Source of the DNA: Burkholderiales bacterium | GTDB lineage: Bacteria > Pseudomonadota > Gammaproteobacteria > Burkholderiales > Casimicrobiaceae | Length of the DNA stretch: 64,000 bases | Direction of reading: 5' to 3' | NCBI GenBank assembly: GCA_905339295.1 | Contig: CAJPFI010000006.1 | Span: 124,001-188,000, forward strand | Part shown: positions 46,892 through 55,631 of the stretch, piece by piece | How positions within the stretch are numbered: position 1 is the first letter of the stretch | Layout: the number at the start of each line of letters is the position of its first letter | Notes under the pieces: generated by a model | What the model saw: the letters and a program-made list of their open reading frames with translations, nothing else | Databases searched by the model: none | What the model was told of the DNA's origin: nothing | Program-made: the position numbers and the translations under genes

Positions 46892-48454
46892 ATGCGACAC
46901 GACTGGGTATCGCCGATCGTCGTCGGCCTCGCGCTCGCCGCCGCGAGCGGCGTCGCCGGGGCCTTCGGCCAGGACTCGCTCGTCATGGACAAGTGCGGGA
47001 CCTGCCACGTGCCGGCCGCCGACGGCCGGATCCCGCGCGTCGAGGACATGCGGACGACGCCGGAGGAGTGGACGGTCATCGTCGACCGGATGCGCCGGCT
47101 GCACGGGATGAAGCTCAAGGACGGCGAGATGGACCGCCTGCTGAAGGAGCTCTCGGCCACGCAGCTCCTTAAGCCCGACGAGCAGGCGCAGGTCGCGTAC
47201 CTCTCGCTGTGGCACAACTCGCAGCAGGTGGAGACGCCGACGGGACCGGAGCAGGAGAAGGTGTACGCGACCTGCGTGCGCTGCCATGCCGCCGGCAAGA
47301 TCCACTCGTACCGGATGACGCCCGAGGCCTGGGCGAAGCTCCGCGACTTCCACCTGTACATCTCGCCCACCGTCGTCTTCACGATGCGCGAGATGCGCTG
47401 GATCCCCGAGGCCGACGCCGCATTCGCGTACTACGCGCGGAATCTGCCCTACGGCGGCGCCTGGTCGGCACCGGCGGCGAAGCTCGCGGGCCGTTGGGCG
47501 ATCTTCGGCTACGCCCCGGGCCGCGGACACTACCGCGGGGAGGCGACGATCGCGGACGCCGGCAACGCGGAGCTCGAGCTCTCCGGCCGCGTCGCCCATG
47601 CGGACGGCACGTCCGAGTCGTTCGCGGGCGACGGCACGCTCTACGGAGGCTACGCGCTGCGCACGAGGACGTCGAACAACGGCTTCGCCGCCCGGGGCGC
47701 CTTCATCGCGTCCTCCGACGAGATCGAAGGCGAGTGGCACCTGCCCGCCCCGGACTTCCGCACGTCGCGCTCGCGGTGGCTGCGGATCGGAGATCAGCCG
47801 AAGGTCGCGCGGATCGTCCCGGGATTCCTGCTCGCCGGCGAGAAGGCCGTTCTCACGGTCGAGGGCGTCAACCTTCCCGACGCGAAGGCATCCGACATCG
47901 CGTTCGCCGGCGGCGCCGTCAAGGTGCTCTCGGCGCGGCGCGTGTCGCCGGGAGCCATCGAGCTCACCGTCGTCAGCGGCGCCGGAACGCTTCGCACGGC
48001 AAGCGTCTCGGTCAAGGGGCTCGACGCGGGGACCGTGACGCTCGCGCCGCGCATCGACCGCATCGCGATCACGCCGGAGGTCGGGCGCGCGCGCATGTCG
48101 GGCGGTACGCACTACCCGGCCGAGGGCGTGCAGTTCGAGGCGATCGCCTACGCGAAGACCGGCAGCGGCAAGGGCGCGACATCCGTGGCGCTGGGCCCGG
48201 TGCCGGCGACGTTCCGCCTCGCCGAGCAGAAGACGCGACCGGACGACGACGACATGACCTGGCTCGGCATGATCAGGGCCGAGGGCACCTATCTGCCGAC
48301 CGTCGACTACGCGCCGAATCCGAAGCGCACCTACACGGGCGAGAACAGCGGGCTCGTCAAGGTCCTCGCCCGCTACAAGCGAGGCGGGCGCACGTACGAC
48401 GCGCAGGCGGAGCTCGTCGTCACGGTGCCCGACTACATCGCGAGGATCCGGTGA
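46892..48454 (+). CDS. qhnA: Quinohemoprotein amine dehydrogenase alpha subunit (diheme)
   Basis: 520 residues with a signal peptide (about 1-24). Two covalent heme-c motifs: CGTCH at 35-39 and CVRCH at 128-132. The rest is the Ig-like and beta domains of QHNDH alpha. It carries electrons from the CTQ cofactor of the gamma subunit to periplasmic acceptors. The protein acts in the periplasm with QhnB and QhnC. First gene of the amine dehydrogenase set, 25 bases after the aldehyde dehydrogenase. Confidence 0.95.
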   Translation: MRHDWVSPIVVGLALAAASGVAGAFGQDSLVMDKCGTCHVPAADGRIPRVEDMRTTPEEWTVIVDRMRRLHGMKLKDGEMDRLLKELSATQLLKPDEQAQVAYLSLWHNSQQVETPTGPEQEKVYATCVRCHAAGKIHSYRMTPEAWAKLRDFHLYISPTVVFTMREMRWIPEADAAFAYYARNLPYGGAWSAPAAKLAGRWAIFGYAPGRGHYRGEATIADAGNAELELSGRVAHADGTSESFAGDGTLYGGYALRTRTSNNGFAARGAFIASSDEIEGEWHLPAPDFRTSRSRWLRIGDQPKVARIVPGFLLAGEKAVLTVEGVNLPDAKASDIAFAGGAVKVLSARRVSPGAIELTVVSGAGTLRTASVSVKGLDAGTVTLAPRIDRIAITPEVGRARMSGGTHYPAEGVQFEAIAYAKTGSGKGATSVALGPVPATFRLAEQKTRPDDDDMTWLGMIRAEGTYLPTVDYAPNPKRTYTGENSGLVKVLARYKRGGRTYDAQAELVVTVPDYIARIR

Positions 48455-49863
48455 CGCAGGCCTACGCGTGGGCGGACCACCGGATCTTCGCGCGCGAGGA
48501 TGCGGACGGCGGCGCGCTGCTCTTCGGCGCCGACCAGGCGAGCCTGTTCGCGATCGACCGCGCGACGCGCGAGGTCATCGACCGGTGGCGCACGCGTGCG
48601 CCGATCGTCCTCGACGACGTTCCGTCCGACGACCGCGAGGTGCTGGACGCGCTCGCGGACGCGCAGCTTCTCGTCCCGGCCGCCTGGCTGCGCAGGGCCC
48701 GGTGCGCGCCGATCGACCCCGCGACGATCCCGCTGGCCACGCTCGTGCTCGAGGCCGCGCAGGCGTGCAATCTGCGCTGCACCTATTGCTACGCGGGCGG
48801 CGGCGCCTACGGCGGCGAGGCGCGCGTGATGCGCCCGGAGCTCGCCGCGCGTGCGGCGCGCCACCTGGTCGAGTCGTCGGGTGACCGGGAATCCGTCACG
48901 CTAGTGCTGTTCGGCGGCGAACCCCTCCTGAACCTCCCGGCGCTGAGGGCCGCGGTGCTCGCGGGCGAGTCGGCCGCGGCGGCCCGGGGCAAGCGGCTCG
49001 TCGTCTCGATCACGACCAACGGCACGCGCTTCTCCCCGGAAGCGCTCGATTTCCTCGCCGACCACCGGATCGGCGTGTCGGTGAGCATCGACGGACCGCC
49101 GGATCTGCACGACGCGAACCGCCGGTACGCGGGCCGCAGCGGCGGCGGGACCTACGCGGACGTCGTCGACGGCGTCGCGCGCCTGCGCGAACGCACCGGC
49201 AGGCCGCCCGCCGCGCGCGTGACGCTCGAGCCGTCCCAGTGGTCGCGGATTCCCGAAGTGTTCGAGCACGTGCGCTCGCTGGGCTTCCTCGAGGTCGGCA
49301 TCGCGCCGACGAGCCCGGTGTCGGCGGCGCTCCTGCCCACGCCGGACGAGGAAGAGGCACTGCTCGAGGGCTTCGCGCGCATCGCGCACCGCTTCGTCGA
49401 CGAGGCCGCGAGCGGGCGCGTGCTGCCGTTCTCCAATCTCCTCGACCTGCTCGCCAGGCTGCACCTGGGCCAGGTCAAGGGCGAGCCTTGCGGCGCGGGC
49501 CTGGGCTATCTCGCGATGGACGCCGAGGGCGCGTTCTTCCTGTGCCACCGGTTCGCCGGCAACGGAAAGTTCCGCGTCGGCGACCTCGACGCCGGGGTCG
49601 ACCACGCGAAGGTGCGCGCCTGCCTCGACGAGCAGGCCGCGCCGCGCGAGGACGCATGCTCGTCCTGCTGGGCACGCAGCCTGTGCGCAGGCGGCTGCCA
49701 CTACGAGAACCACCAGCGCGAGTCGGTGCTCGGCCTGCCGCAGGGCGGTTCCTGCGATTTCATCCGGCGCTGGATCGAGCTTGGCATCCGCGTGTACGCG
49801 AGCCTGCGCGACGACCCCGGCCATCCGGTGCTCGCGTTCCTCGGCCGGCGGGCCGAAAGCTGA
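48451..49863 (+). CDS. qhnD: Radical SAM maturase of QHNDH gamma subunit
   Basis: 470 residues, GTG start overlapping the qhnA stop by four bases. The [4Fe-4S] SAM motif CNLRCTYC places Cys at 106, 110 and 113. The C-terminal SPASM domain has Cys-rich GEPCGAGLGYLAMD and EDACSSCWARSLCAGGCHY stretches for two auxiliary clusters. QhnD forms the three Cys-to-Asp/Glu thioether crosslinks in QhnC. It is cytoplasmic and its substrate gene follows at once. Confidence 0.95.
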   Translation: MTQAYAWADHRIFAREDADGGALLFGADQASLFAIDRATREVIDRWRTRAPIVLDDVPSDDREVLDALADAQLLVPAAWLRRARCAPIDPATIPLATLVLEAAQACNLRCTYCYAGGGAYGGEARVMRPELAARAARHLVESSGDRESVTLVLFGGEPLLNLPALRAAVLAGESAAAARGKRLVVSITTNGTRFSPEALDFLADHRIGVSVSIDGPPDLHDANRRYAGRSGGGTYADVVDGVARLRERTGRPPAARVTLEPSQWSRIPEVFEHVRSLGFLEVGIAPTSPVSAALLPTPDEEEALLEGFARIAHRFVDEAASGRVLPFSNLLDLLARLHLGQVKGEPCGAGLGYLAMDAEGAFFLCHRFAGNGKFRVGDLDAGVDHAKVRACLDEQAAPREDACSSCWARSLCAGGCHYENHQRESVLGLPQGGSCDFIRRWIELGIRVYASLRDDPGHPVLAFLGRRAES

Positions 49864-49885
49864 AACCCGATCCACGGAGCAGGCG

Positions 49886-50209
49886 ATGAAAAAGAAGCCG
49901 ATCGAGGCACTGAACGAGAAGGCGAAGGCGATCGAGCGGCTCGCCGAGGGCGAGCAGGCGACCGCGGAGGCGCTCTCGCAGCGCCGGATGCCGCAGGGCT
50001 GCACGACGATCTTCGACACCGGGTGGGAGACCAACCCGCGGCCGACCTACCCGGTCGGCAACTGCCAGGCGTCGGCGCGCGATTTCCACGGCTGCGTGGG
50101 CGACTGCTGGTGGCCGGCGCAGATGCCCGACGGGCTCACCAACCATCGCGATTTCGACGTGCAGTGCCCGAACGTCGCGCGTGACTGGCGCAACCTCAAG
50201 TATGACTAG
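49886..50209 (+). CDS. qhnC: QHNDH gamma subunit, CTQ-bearing peptide
   Basis: 107 residues. An N-terminal leader of about 32 residues (no Sec signal) precedes the mature part. The crosslink pairs known from the family are all present with the right spacing: C39-E48 (9 apart), C60-D66 (6), C74-D82 (8), and the CTQ-forming pair C70-W76 (6). The spacing between the first and second pair is one residue shorter than in the Pseudomonas putida protein as I recall it. C94 is additional. It needs QhnD, a tryptophan hydroxylase, the ABC exporter and the leader protease to mature. Confidence 0.95.
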   Translation: MKKKPIEALNEKAKAIERLAEGEQATAEALSQRRMPQGCTTIFDTGWETNPRPTYPVGNCQASARDFHGCVGDCWWPAQMPDGLTNHRDFDVQCPNVARDWRNLKYD

Positions 50210-50213
50210 GAGG
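50208..50213 (+). promoter_or_regulatory. Shine-Dalgarno of qhnB overlapping the qhnC stop codon
   Basis: AGGAGG at 50208-50213 shares two bases with the TAG of qhnC and stands six bases before the qhnB ATG. Such an overlap favours coupled translation of the gamma and beta subunits. Confidence 0.7.
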
Positions 50214-50219
50214 CCTCCG

Positions 50220-51230
50220 ATGCGCTGGGTACCCCTGATCCTCGCAACGATGGCGGCCCTCGCGCTCGGCCTCGCGCCGCGCGCGGAGGCGGGCGATCGC
50301 TACTACTACATGGGCTACGGCGTCGTGCAGGTGATCGACGGCGACACCGACACGATCGTCGCCGACATCCCGGTCAAGGGCGCGGTGCGCAACGTCGACC
50401 TGAGCGCCGACCGCAGGTTCCTCTACGTGACGACCAACCGTCACCTCGTCCACAAGGTCGACCTCGCGCACAACCGCGTCGTGTCGACCGCGGACGTGAA
50501 GACCGACGGCTGGGACCGGGTGATGTTCGGCTTCGTGCTCGCTCCCGACGGAAGGACGGCGTACGGCGCGTTCATGTCGCGGCGGGCGGACAAGGGCGAG
50601 GTGTTCATCGGCAAGCCCGTCGTCGCGCAATTCGAGCTCGACACCGGCAGGATCGTGCGCAGCGTCGAGGTGCCGTGGGGCGTCGCGCATCTGGTCAGCG
50701 TCCGCGACGGCAGCTCGATCTACGCGTTCGGGCAGGACCTCTACACGATCGACACGACCGGTCCCGAGCTCAGGATCGCCGCGACGCAGCCGATCCTCGA
50801 CAAGGGGATGAACATGCTGCCGTTCTGGGACTACACGTTCGACAACGGCGGCATCGCGAGCATGAACTACTACACGGCAACGTCGATGGGCCTGATGATC
50901 GTCGACCAGAAGACCGGCGTCATCGACGACCTCGTGCTGAAGGGCGATCCCGCGATGGCGTACTCGGTGGTGCTCGCCCCGGACCGTAAGCGGGCCTGGG
51001 CGGTGATGGACGATCTCACCGAGATCGACCTCGCCAGCAGGTCGTACCTGCGGTCGGTGCCGATCGCCGAGGGGACCTGCTACGGCGTCAACGTCTCGTC
51101 CGACGGCAGGAAGGTCTACGTGGCCGGCGGCGGATCGACGCTGACCGTCTACGACGCGAAGACGCTGAAGCCGCTCAAGGTGCTGCAGATGGCCTCCGAC
51201 GGCATGGACCTGCGCCGGGTCACCTTCTGA
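50220..51230 (+). CDS. qhnB: Quinohemoprotein amine dehydrogenase beta subunit
   Basis: 336 residues. Signal peptide LATMAALALGLAPRAEA, then a seven-bladed propeller with repeated D-x-D-T-x-x-V-x-D-I-P and D-x-K-T-x-x-x-x-L patterns, ending KVLQMASDGMDLRR. It forms the periplasmic platform for the gamma subunit. No covalent heme. Separated from qhnC by ten bases. Confidence 0.95.
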   Translation: MRWVPLILATMAALALGLAPRAEAGDRYYYMGYGVVQVIDGDTDTIVADIPVKGAVRNVDLSADRRFLYVTTNRHLVHKVDLAHNRVVSTADVKTDGWDRVMFGFVLAPDGRTAYGAFMSRRADKGEVFIGKPVVAQFELDTGRIVRSVEVPWGVAHLVSVRDGSSIYAFGQDLYTIDTTGPELRIAATQPILDKGMNMLPFWDYTFDNGGIASMNYYTATSMGLMIVDQKTGVIDDLVLKGDPAMAYSVVLAPDRKRAWAVMDDLTEIDLASRSYLRSVPIAEGTCYGVNVSSDGRKVYVAGGGSTLTVYDAKTLKPLKVLQMASDGMDLRRVTF

Positions 51231-51320
51231 CCGCGGGGATGCCGTGAACGGCGCGCGATCGGCGACGCGAGGCACGGGCCGCCGCGACGATGGCGCGAAG
51301 GGAGGCGCTTGGAATACGCA

Positions 51321-52148
51321 ATGCGCCTGACGAGTCCGGCGGACGCCCCGCGGGATCCCCGCGACGCGTGCCCGCCGTCCTGGCGGGACATGCTGCCCGA
51401 CGGCCCCGCGGTCGCGCTGTACTTCGGATCGGAGTTCTGCGAGGACCGCCTTCCCGACCTCGACGAGGCGAGCGCGTTCTGCGCGGTCGCGCGCGACCGC
51501 GGCTGGGAGCCGACGCTGCTCACGCCGCTCGTGTCGCCCGAGGGCCTGCGCGCCGTGGACCAGCTGGCAGGGGCGCTCGGGGCGGCGGGGTTCCGCCCCG
51601 CGGTCGTGTTCAACGACTGGGGCGTGCTGGGGCTGTTGCGCGAGCGTCACGCCGCGCTGCCGCGCCGGGCCGGGCGGCTCGTCAACCGGTCGCTGCGCGA
51701 CCCGCGCGCCTACCGGGACGCGCCCGGGGGCACCGCCACGCACGACGTCTCGCGACACGCGCGGATGCGCGGCATGCTGCGCCGCCTCGGCGTCGCGGCG
51801 CTCGAGACCGACGCCGACCTCGAGGGAGGCTACCTGGGCGAAGGGCGCGGCAGCGACGGCACCGGACTCAGCCGCGCGCTGCACCTTCCGTACACCTACG
51901 CTGCGTCGGGGCGCGGCTGTCCGCTCAAGGCCGCGCTGTACGGCGACGAGGGCGGCTTCGCCAAGGCGTTCGCGGATCGCTGCCCGGCACCGTGCCGCGG
52001 CAAGCCGCTGCCCGTCCATCGTCCCGACTCCGCGCTCCCGCACTGGCGCGGTGGCAACACGATCTTCTACGAGCTGCCGCACGAGGCGGCACGCTCGTGG
52101 CTCGTGCACGCCGACCGGGTCGTCGTCCACGGGAGCGCGTCGCCTTGA
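51321..52148 (+). CDS. UbiV-like U32-family iron-sulfur protein in the QHNDH operon
   Basis: 275 residues from ATG 51321; a TTG 12 bases upstream is an alternative. FGSEFCED near 40, VVFNDWGVLGLL near 100 and a Cys set at C40, C200, C221 and C225 (last two CxxxC) resemble UbiV, whose [4Fe-4S] cluster uses an N-terminal Cys plus three C-terminal ones. UbiV works with UbiU in oxygen-independent hydroxylation of a ubiquinone intermediate. Here it lies 90 bases after qhnB and its stop overlaps the start of a UbiU-like gene. A role in hydroxylating the QhnC tryptophan is inferred from context, not shown. Confidence 0.75.
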   Translation: MRLTSPADAPRDPRDACPPSWRDMLPDGPAVALYFGSEFCEDRLPDLDEASAFCAVARDRGWEPTLLTPLVSPEGLRAVDQLAGALGAAGFRPAVVFNDWGVLGLLRERHAALPRRAGRLVNRSLRDPRAYRDAPGGTATHDVSRHARMRGMLRRLGVAALETDADLEGGYLGEGRGSDGTGLSRALHLPYTYAASGRGCPLKAALYGDEGGFAKAFADRCPAPCRGKPLPVHRPDSALPHWRGGNTIFYELPHEAARSWLVHADRVVVHGSASP

Positions 52149-53251
52149 ACATCCTCGCGCCGCTCGCCCGCTCGGACGAGGTCGCGCCGCTGTGCGACGC
52201 CGGCGCGCACGAGTTCTACTTCGGACTCAACCCGCCGGGCTGGGAGGAGGCGTTCGGCCAGGCGTCGGTGCACCGGCGCAGCGTTCGATCCGCGGGCGTT
52301 CCGGGACTGGACGACCTGCGCCGGATCGTGCGTCGAGCCGGCGGCAGGCCGGTCTTCGCGACGCTCAACGCGCCGTCCTATCCGGCGGGCGCGGTGCCGC
52401 GGCTCGTCGAGTTCGGACGCACGCTGGTCGAGGACGAGGGCGTCGCCGCGCTCATCGTCGCCGAGCTCGAGCTCCTGCTGGCGCTCGCCGACGCGGGGCT
52501 CGCCCCGCGCGTGCACGTGTCGAGCCTCGCCACCTGCCGCAATCCGGGCGCGGCGGCGTTCTACCGCGACCTCGGCGTCGCGCGCGTGATCCTTCCGCGC
52601 CACATGACGCTCGCCGAGATCGACGAGACCGCGATCCCCGGGCTCGAGTGGGAAGTCTTCGCGCTCAACGACGGATGCGCGTTCGAGGAGGGCACCTGCT
52701 CGACCACGCACGCCTTCCGCCCCTACTGCATCGACGATCGCGTCGGCCGCGCGCCGGGCCGCCTGGACGAGCGCTACGCGTTCTGGAAATGGACGCTCGA
52801 CAACTGCGGCTCGCAGACCAGCCGCGGCTACACGCTCGGTCCCTGCGGGCTGTGCGCGCTGCCGCGCCTCGCGCGCGCCGGCGTCGCCAGCCTGAAGGTC
52901 GTGGGCCGCGAAGCCCCGCTGGAGCGCAAGGTGGCGTCGGTGCGGCTCGCGTCGATCGCGCTCGGCCTCGCGGCGCGCGGCGCGACGCGCGAGGACATTC
53001 GCGACGCCGTCGTCGGCGAGCGCGGCGCGCCGGAGCTCTGCGAGGGTGCGCATCTCTGCTACTACCCGGACGCCTGGACCGCGGAGCCGGTCCAAGGAGC
53101 GCAACCGGCGGCCGCGCCGGTGCGTGACGCTCGCGCATCGGGCGCGCCGCGCGCCGGATGCGCGCCGCCCGCAGGCCCGCCCGCCGACCGGGTCGACGCG
53201 CGTCCGGTCGCCGTGGTCCGGCGCACCGCGACGCAGGGGGGATCGTGCTGA
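52145..53251 (+). CDS. UbiU-like U32 peptidase-family iron-sulfur protein in the QHNDH operon
   Basis: 368 residues, TTG start overlapping the upstream stop. The U32 layout is visible: N-terminal barrel strands (NILAPLARSDEV, EFYFGLNPPGW), VHVSSLATCRNPGA near 131, then C178-x6-C185, C195, C221 and C234-x2-C237 followed by LKVVGREA, which corresponds to the family LKIEGR. Known UbiU uses four Cys for a [4Fe-4S] cluster with a similar C-x6-C pair. The last 50 residues are Ala/Pro/Arg-rich and dispensable-looking. Its partner is the UbiV-like protein. The substrate is inferred to be the amine-dehydrogenase precursor rather than a ubiquinone intermediate. Confidence 0.8.
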   Translation: MNILAPLARSDEVAPLCDAGAHEFYFGLNPPGWEEAFGQASVHRRSVRSAGVPGLDDLRRIVRRAGGRPVFATLNAPSYPAGAVPRLVEFGRTLVEDEGVAALIVAELELLLALADAGLAPRVHVSSLATCRNPGAAAFYRDLGVARVILPRHMTLAEIDETAIPGLEWEVFALNDGCAFEEGTCSTTHAFRPYCIDDRVGRAPGRLDERYAFWKWTLDNCGSQTSRGYTLGPCGLCALPRLARAGVASLKVVGREAPLERKVASVRLASIALGLAARGATREDIRDAVVGERGAPELCEGAHLCYYPDAWTAEPVQGAQPAAAPVRDARASGAPRAGCAPPAGPPADRVDARPVAVVRRTATQGGSC

Positions 53252-54996
53252 CGTCGGTTCGCCGCTACGCGCATCACCTGTCCGGTCGCCGCCGGGCGCT
53301 GGCCGGCGTGTTCGTGCTCGGTCTGTGCGGCGCGACGGTCAGTCTGTCGACACCGCTTCTGGGCATGGCGTTCGTCGACGCGGTCGCGACTCGCGCCGAC
53401 TTCGGGGCGATCCCGATGATCGCCGCGGCGCTGGTGGCGCTCGCCGTCGTCGATCTCGTGCTCGCGGCGATCGCGGCACGCGTCCATGCGCGGCTGTCGG
53501 CCGACCTGCTCGCCGACCTGCGCATGTCGCTGTTCGCGCGCTGCGTCGACGGACCGCTCGAAGCGATCGAGCCGTTCCGCCACGGCGACCTGCTCACCCG
53601 GTTCGGCGGCGACGTTCCGCGCATCCAGGCGCTGCTGGTCGACGGGCTGATCGGCGGCGTGCACAACGCGCTGTTCCTGGTCGTGGCGGCCGCGATCACG
53701 TTCAGCCTGTCGCCGACGCTGGCGCTGTGGAGCTTCGCCGGCCTCGCGCTCGCGCTCGTCGCCGCGGCCGCGTTCCGCCGCGCGGTCGAGGACGGGACGC
53801 GCCGCGTGCGCGACGCGATGGCCGACCTGTCGCACTTCCTGTCCGAGCGCCTCGCCGCGCTCCGCGCGATCCGCCTGCATCGTGCCGCGGACGAGGAGTC
53901 CGCGCGACTCGCGGCCGCGCAGGCGGCGCTGAAGCGCGAGGTCGTCGCGTTCCAGCTCGTCGATTCGCTGTCCGCCGGCGTGCCGGGCCTCGCCCTCACG
54001 CTCGCACTCGCATGGATCTACCTCGCCGGCGGCGCGCTGCTCCAGGCGGGAACGATCACGCTGGGCACGTTCGTCGCGTTCGTCCTCTACCAGGGTCGCC
54101 TGTTCGCACCGGCGCAGGGGCTGCTCGGGCTGGTCCGTCACCTGCAGGAGGCGCGCGTGAGCCTCTCCCGCGTGGCCGAGGTCCTCGGCCCCGTCGATGC
54201 CGGCGCGTCGACGCCGGCCGCGCCGGCGCCCGCCGGGGAGCGGCGCGGCGCGATCGCGTTGCGCGGGGTCACGTTCGCCTACGCCGGAAAGCCGCCGGTG
54301 TTCCGTGGCGTGGACCTCGACATCGCGCCGGGCGAACGGGTGGCGCTGTTCGGCGCGTCGGGCGCGGGCAAGTCGACGCTCGTCCAGCTGGTGTTCGGCC
54401 TGCGCGTGCCGGGCGAGGGCTCGGTGCGCGTCGGCGGGCGGCCGGCGCACGGGGCCGGGCGCGCCCCGCGCGGCGACGACCTCGGCTACGCGGGCGCCGA
54501 GCCGTTCCTGCTGCACGCGACGGTCGAGGAGAACCTGCGCTACGGCCATCCGGCGGCGCGGCGCGCGGACGTCCTGCGCGCCGCCGCGCTGGCGGACGCC
54601 GACGCGTTCATCGCCGCGTTGCCCGAGGGCTACGCGACGGTGATCGGCGGACGCGGGCTCGCGCTCTCCGACGGCCAGCGGCAACGCCTCGGGCTCGCGC
54701 GGCTGTTCCTGCGCGACCCGGGGATCCTCGTGCTCGACGAGGCGTTCTCGGCCCTCGACCTCGACACCGAGATGCGCGTGCGGCGCAACCTGTGGCGGGC
54801 GTTTCCGGATCGCACCGCGCTCGTCATCTCGCACCGCCCGGCGGGCCTCGCGGACGTCGACCGCATCCTGATGCTGCGCGACGGCCGGTTCGTCACGGTG
54901 GCGCCCGGCGAGCTCGCCTCGCCGGTCGCGCCGACCGGCGACGGGCGCATGCGCGCCGCGCCGGCCGCCGTCGCGGTGGCCGCGCAGATGCGCTGA
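53245..54996 (+). CDS. qhnF: ABC exporter, QhnF-like
   Basis: 583 residues, GTG start overlapping the U32 stop by seven bases. Residues 1-320 hold a six-helix ABC transporter domain; the ATPase follows with Walker A GASGAGKST near 372, signature LSDGQRQR near 472 and Walker B ILVLDEAFS. It is a half-transporter that dimerises. In the QHNDH system QhnF exports the crosslinked QhnC peptide to the periplasm; position between the maturation genes and the protease gene agrees with that. The name rests on this context. Confidence 0.87.
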   Translation: MLTSVRRYAHHLSGRRRALAGVFVLGLCGATVSLSTPLLGMAFVDAVATRADFGAIPMIAAALVALAVVDLVLAAIAARVHARLSADLLADLRMSLFARCVDGPLEAIEPFRHGDLLTRFGGDVPRIQALLVDGLIGGVHNALFLVVAAAITFSLSPTLALWSFAGLALALVAAAAFRRAVEDGTRRVRDAMADLSHFLSERLAALRAIRLHRAADEESARLAAAQAALKREVVAFQLVDSLSAGVPGLALTLALAWIYLAGGALLQAGTITLGTFVAFVLYQGRLFAPAQGLLGLVRHLQEARVSLSRVAEVLGPVDAGASTPAAPAPAGERRGAIALRGVTFAYAGKPPVFRGVDLDIAPGERVALFGASGAGKSTLVQLVFGLRVPGEGSVRVGGRPAHGAGRAPRGDDLGYAGAEPFLLHATVEENLRYGHPAARRADVLRAAALADADAFIAALPEGYATVIGGRGLALSDGQRQRLGLARLFLRDPGILVLDEAFSALDLDTEMRVRRNLWRAFPDRTALVISHRPAGLADVDRILMLRDGRFVTVAPGELASPVAPTGDGRMRAAPAAVAVAAQMR

Positions 54997-55001
54997 ACGC
55001 G

Positions 55002-55631
55002 ATGCGCATCGGCATCGTCGACACCGGCGTCAACCCGTGGCATTCGCACGTGCGGGGCGAGGTCGACGGCTGCCGCATTCACGTCGCGCAGGACGGCTCG
55101 CTCGCCGAGGACCGCGACTTCCGCGATCCGGCGGGCCACGGCACGGCCGTCGCCGGCGTGATCCGGGAAGCGCTTCCCGACGCCAGCCTCTACGCGGTCC
55201 GCGTCTTCGACGGCGCCGACGCGACATTCCCGTCGCTGGTCGCGCGCGGCATCCTGCGCGCCGCCGCGGAAGGCTGCGACTTCGTGAACCTGAGCCTGTG
55301 CGTTCCGCCCGGGCCCGGGGCGCACGTGCTCGCCGGCGCCTGCGCCGCCGCGATCGAGGCGGGCTGCGTGATCGTCGCGTCGGCGCGGCCCGGGGAAACG
55401 GGATGGCTGCCCGCGTCGCTGCCGGGCGTCTACGCGGTGTCGGCCGACGACTCGCTCGACCCGGACGACGTGCGCGAGCGCGGTCCGTTTCGCCTCGCGG
55501 CGTCGGGTCGGCCCCGCGCGCTCGGCGGCGTGCCGCGCGAGCGCAACTTCCTCGGCCCGTCGTTCGCCTGTGCGCGGGCCCTCGTCCATCTCGCGAGGCG
55601 ACGGCGTGCGGCCGTCATCCGGTCCGCGTGA
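55002..55631 (+). CDS. qhnE: Subtilisin-like leader peptidase, QhnE-like
   Basis: 209 residues, no signal peptide. The catalytic triad of subtilases is complete: D7 (GIVDTGVN), H46 (GHGTAVAG) and S187 (GPSFACARA). It is much smaller than secreted subtilases, as expected for QhnE, which removes the QhnC leader. It starts six bases after the ABC gene. Its 3' end overlaps the convergent fusion gene by 17 bases. Identity rests on the triad, size and operon context. Confidence 0.88.
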   Translation: MRIGIVDTGVNPWHSHVRGEVDGCRIHVAQDGSLAEDRDFRDPAGHGTAVAGVIREALPDASLYAVRVFDGADATFPSLVARGILRAAAEGCDFVNLSLCVPPGPGAHVLAGACAAAIEAGCVIVASARPGETGWLPASLPGVYAVSADDSLDPDDVRERGPFRLAASGRPRALGGVPRERNFLGPSFACARALVHLARRRRAAVIRSA

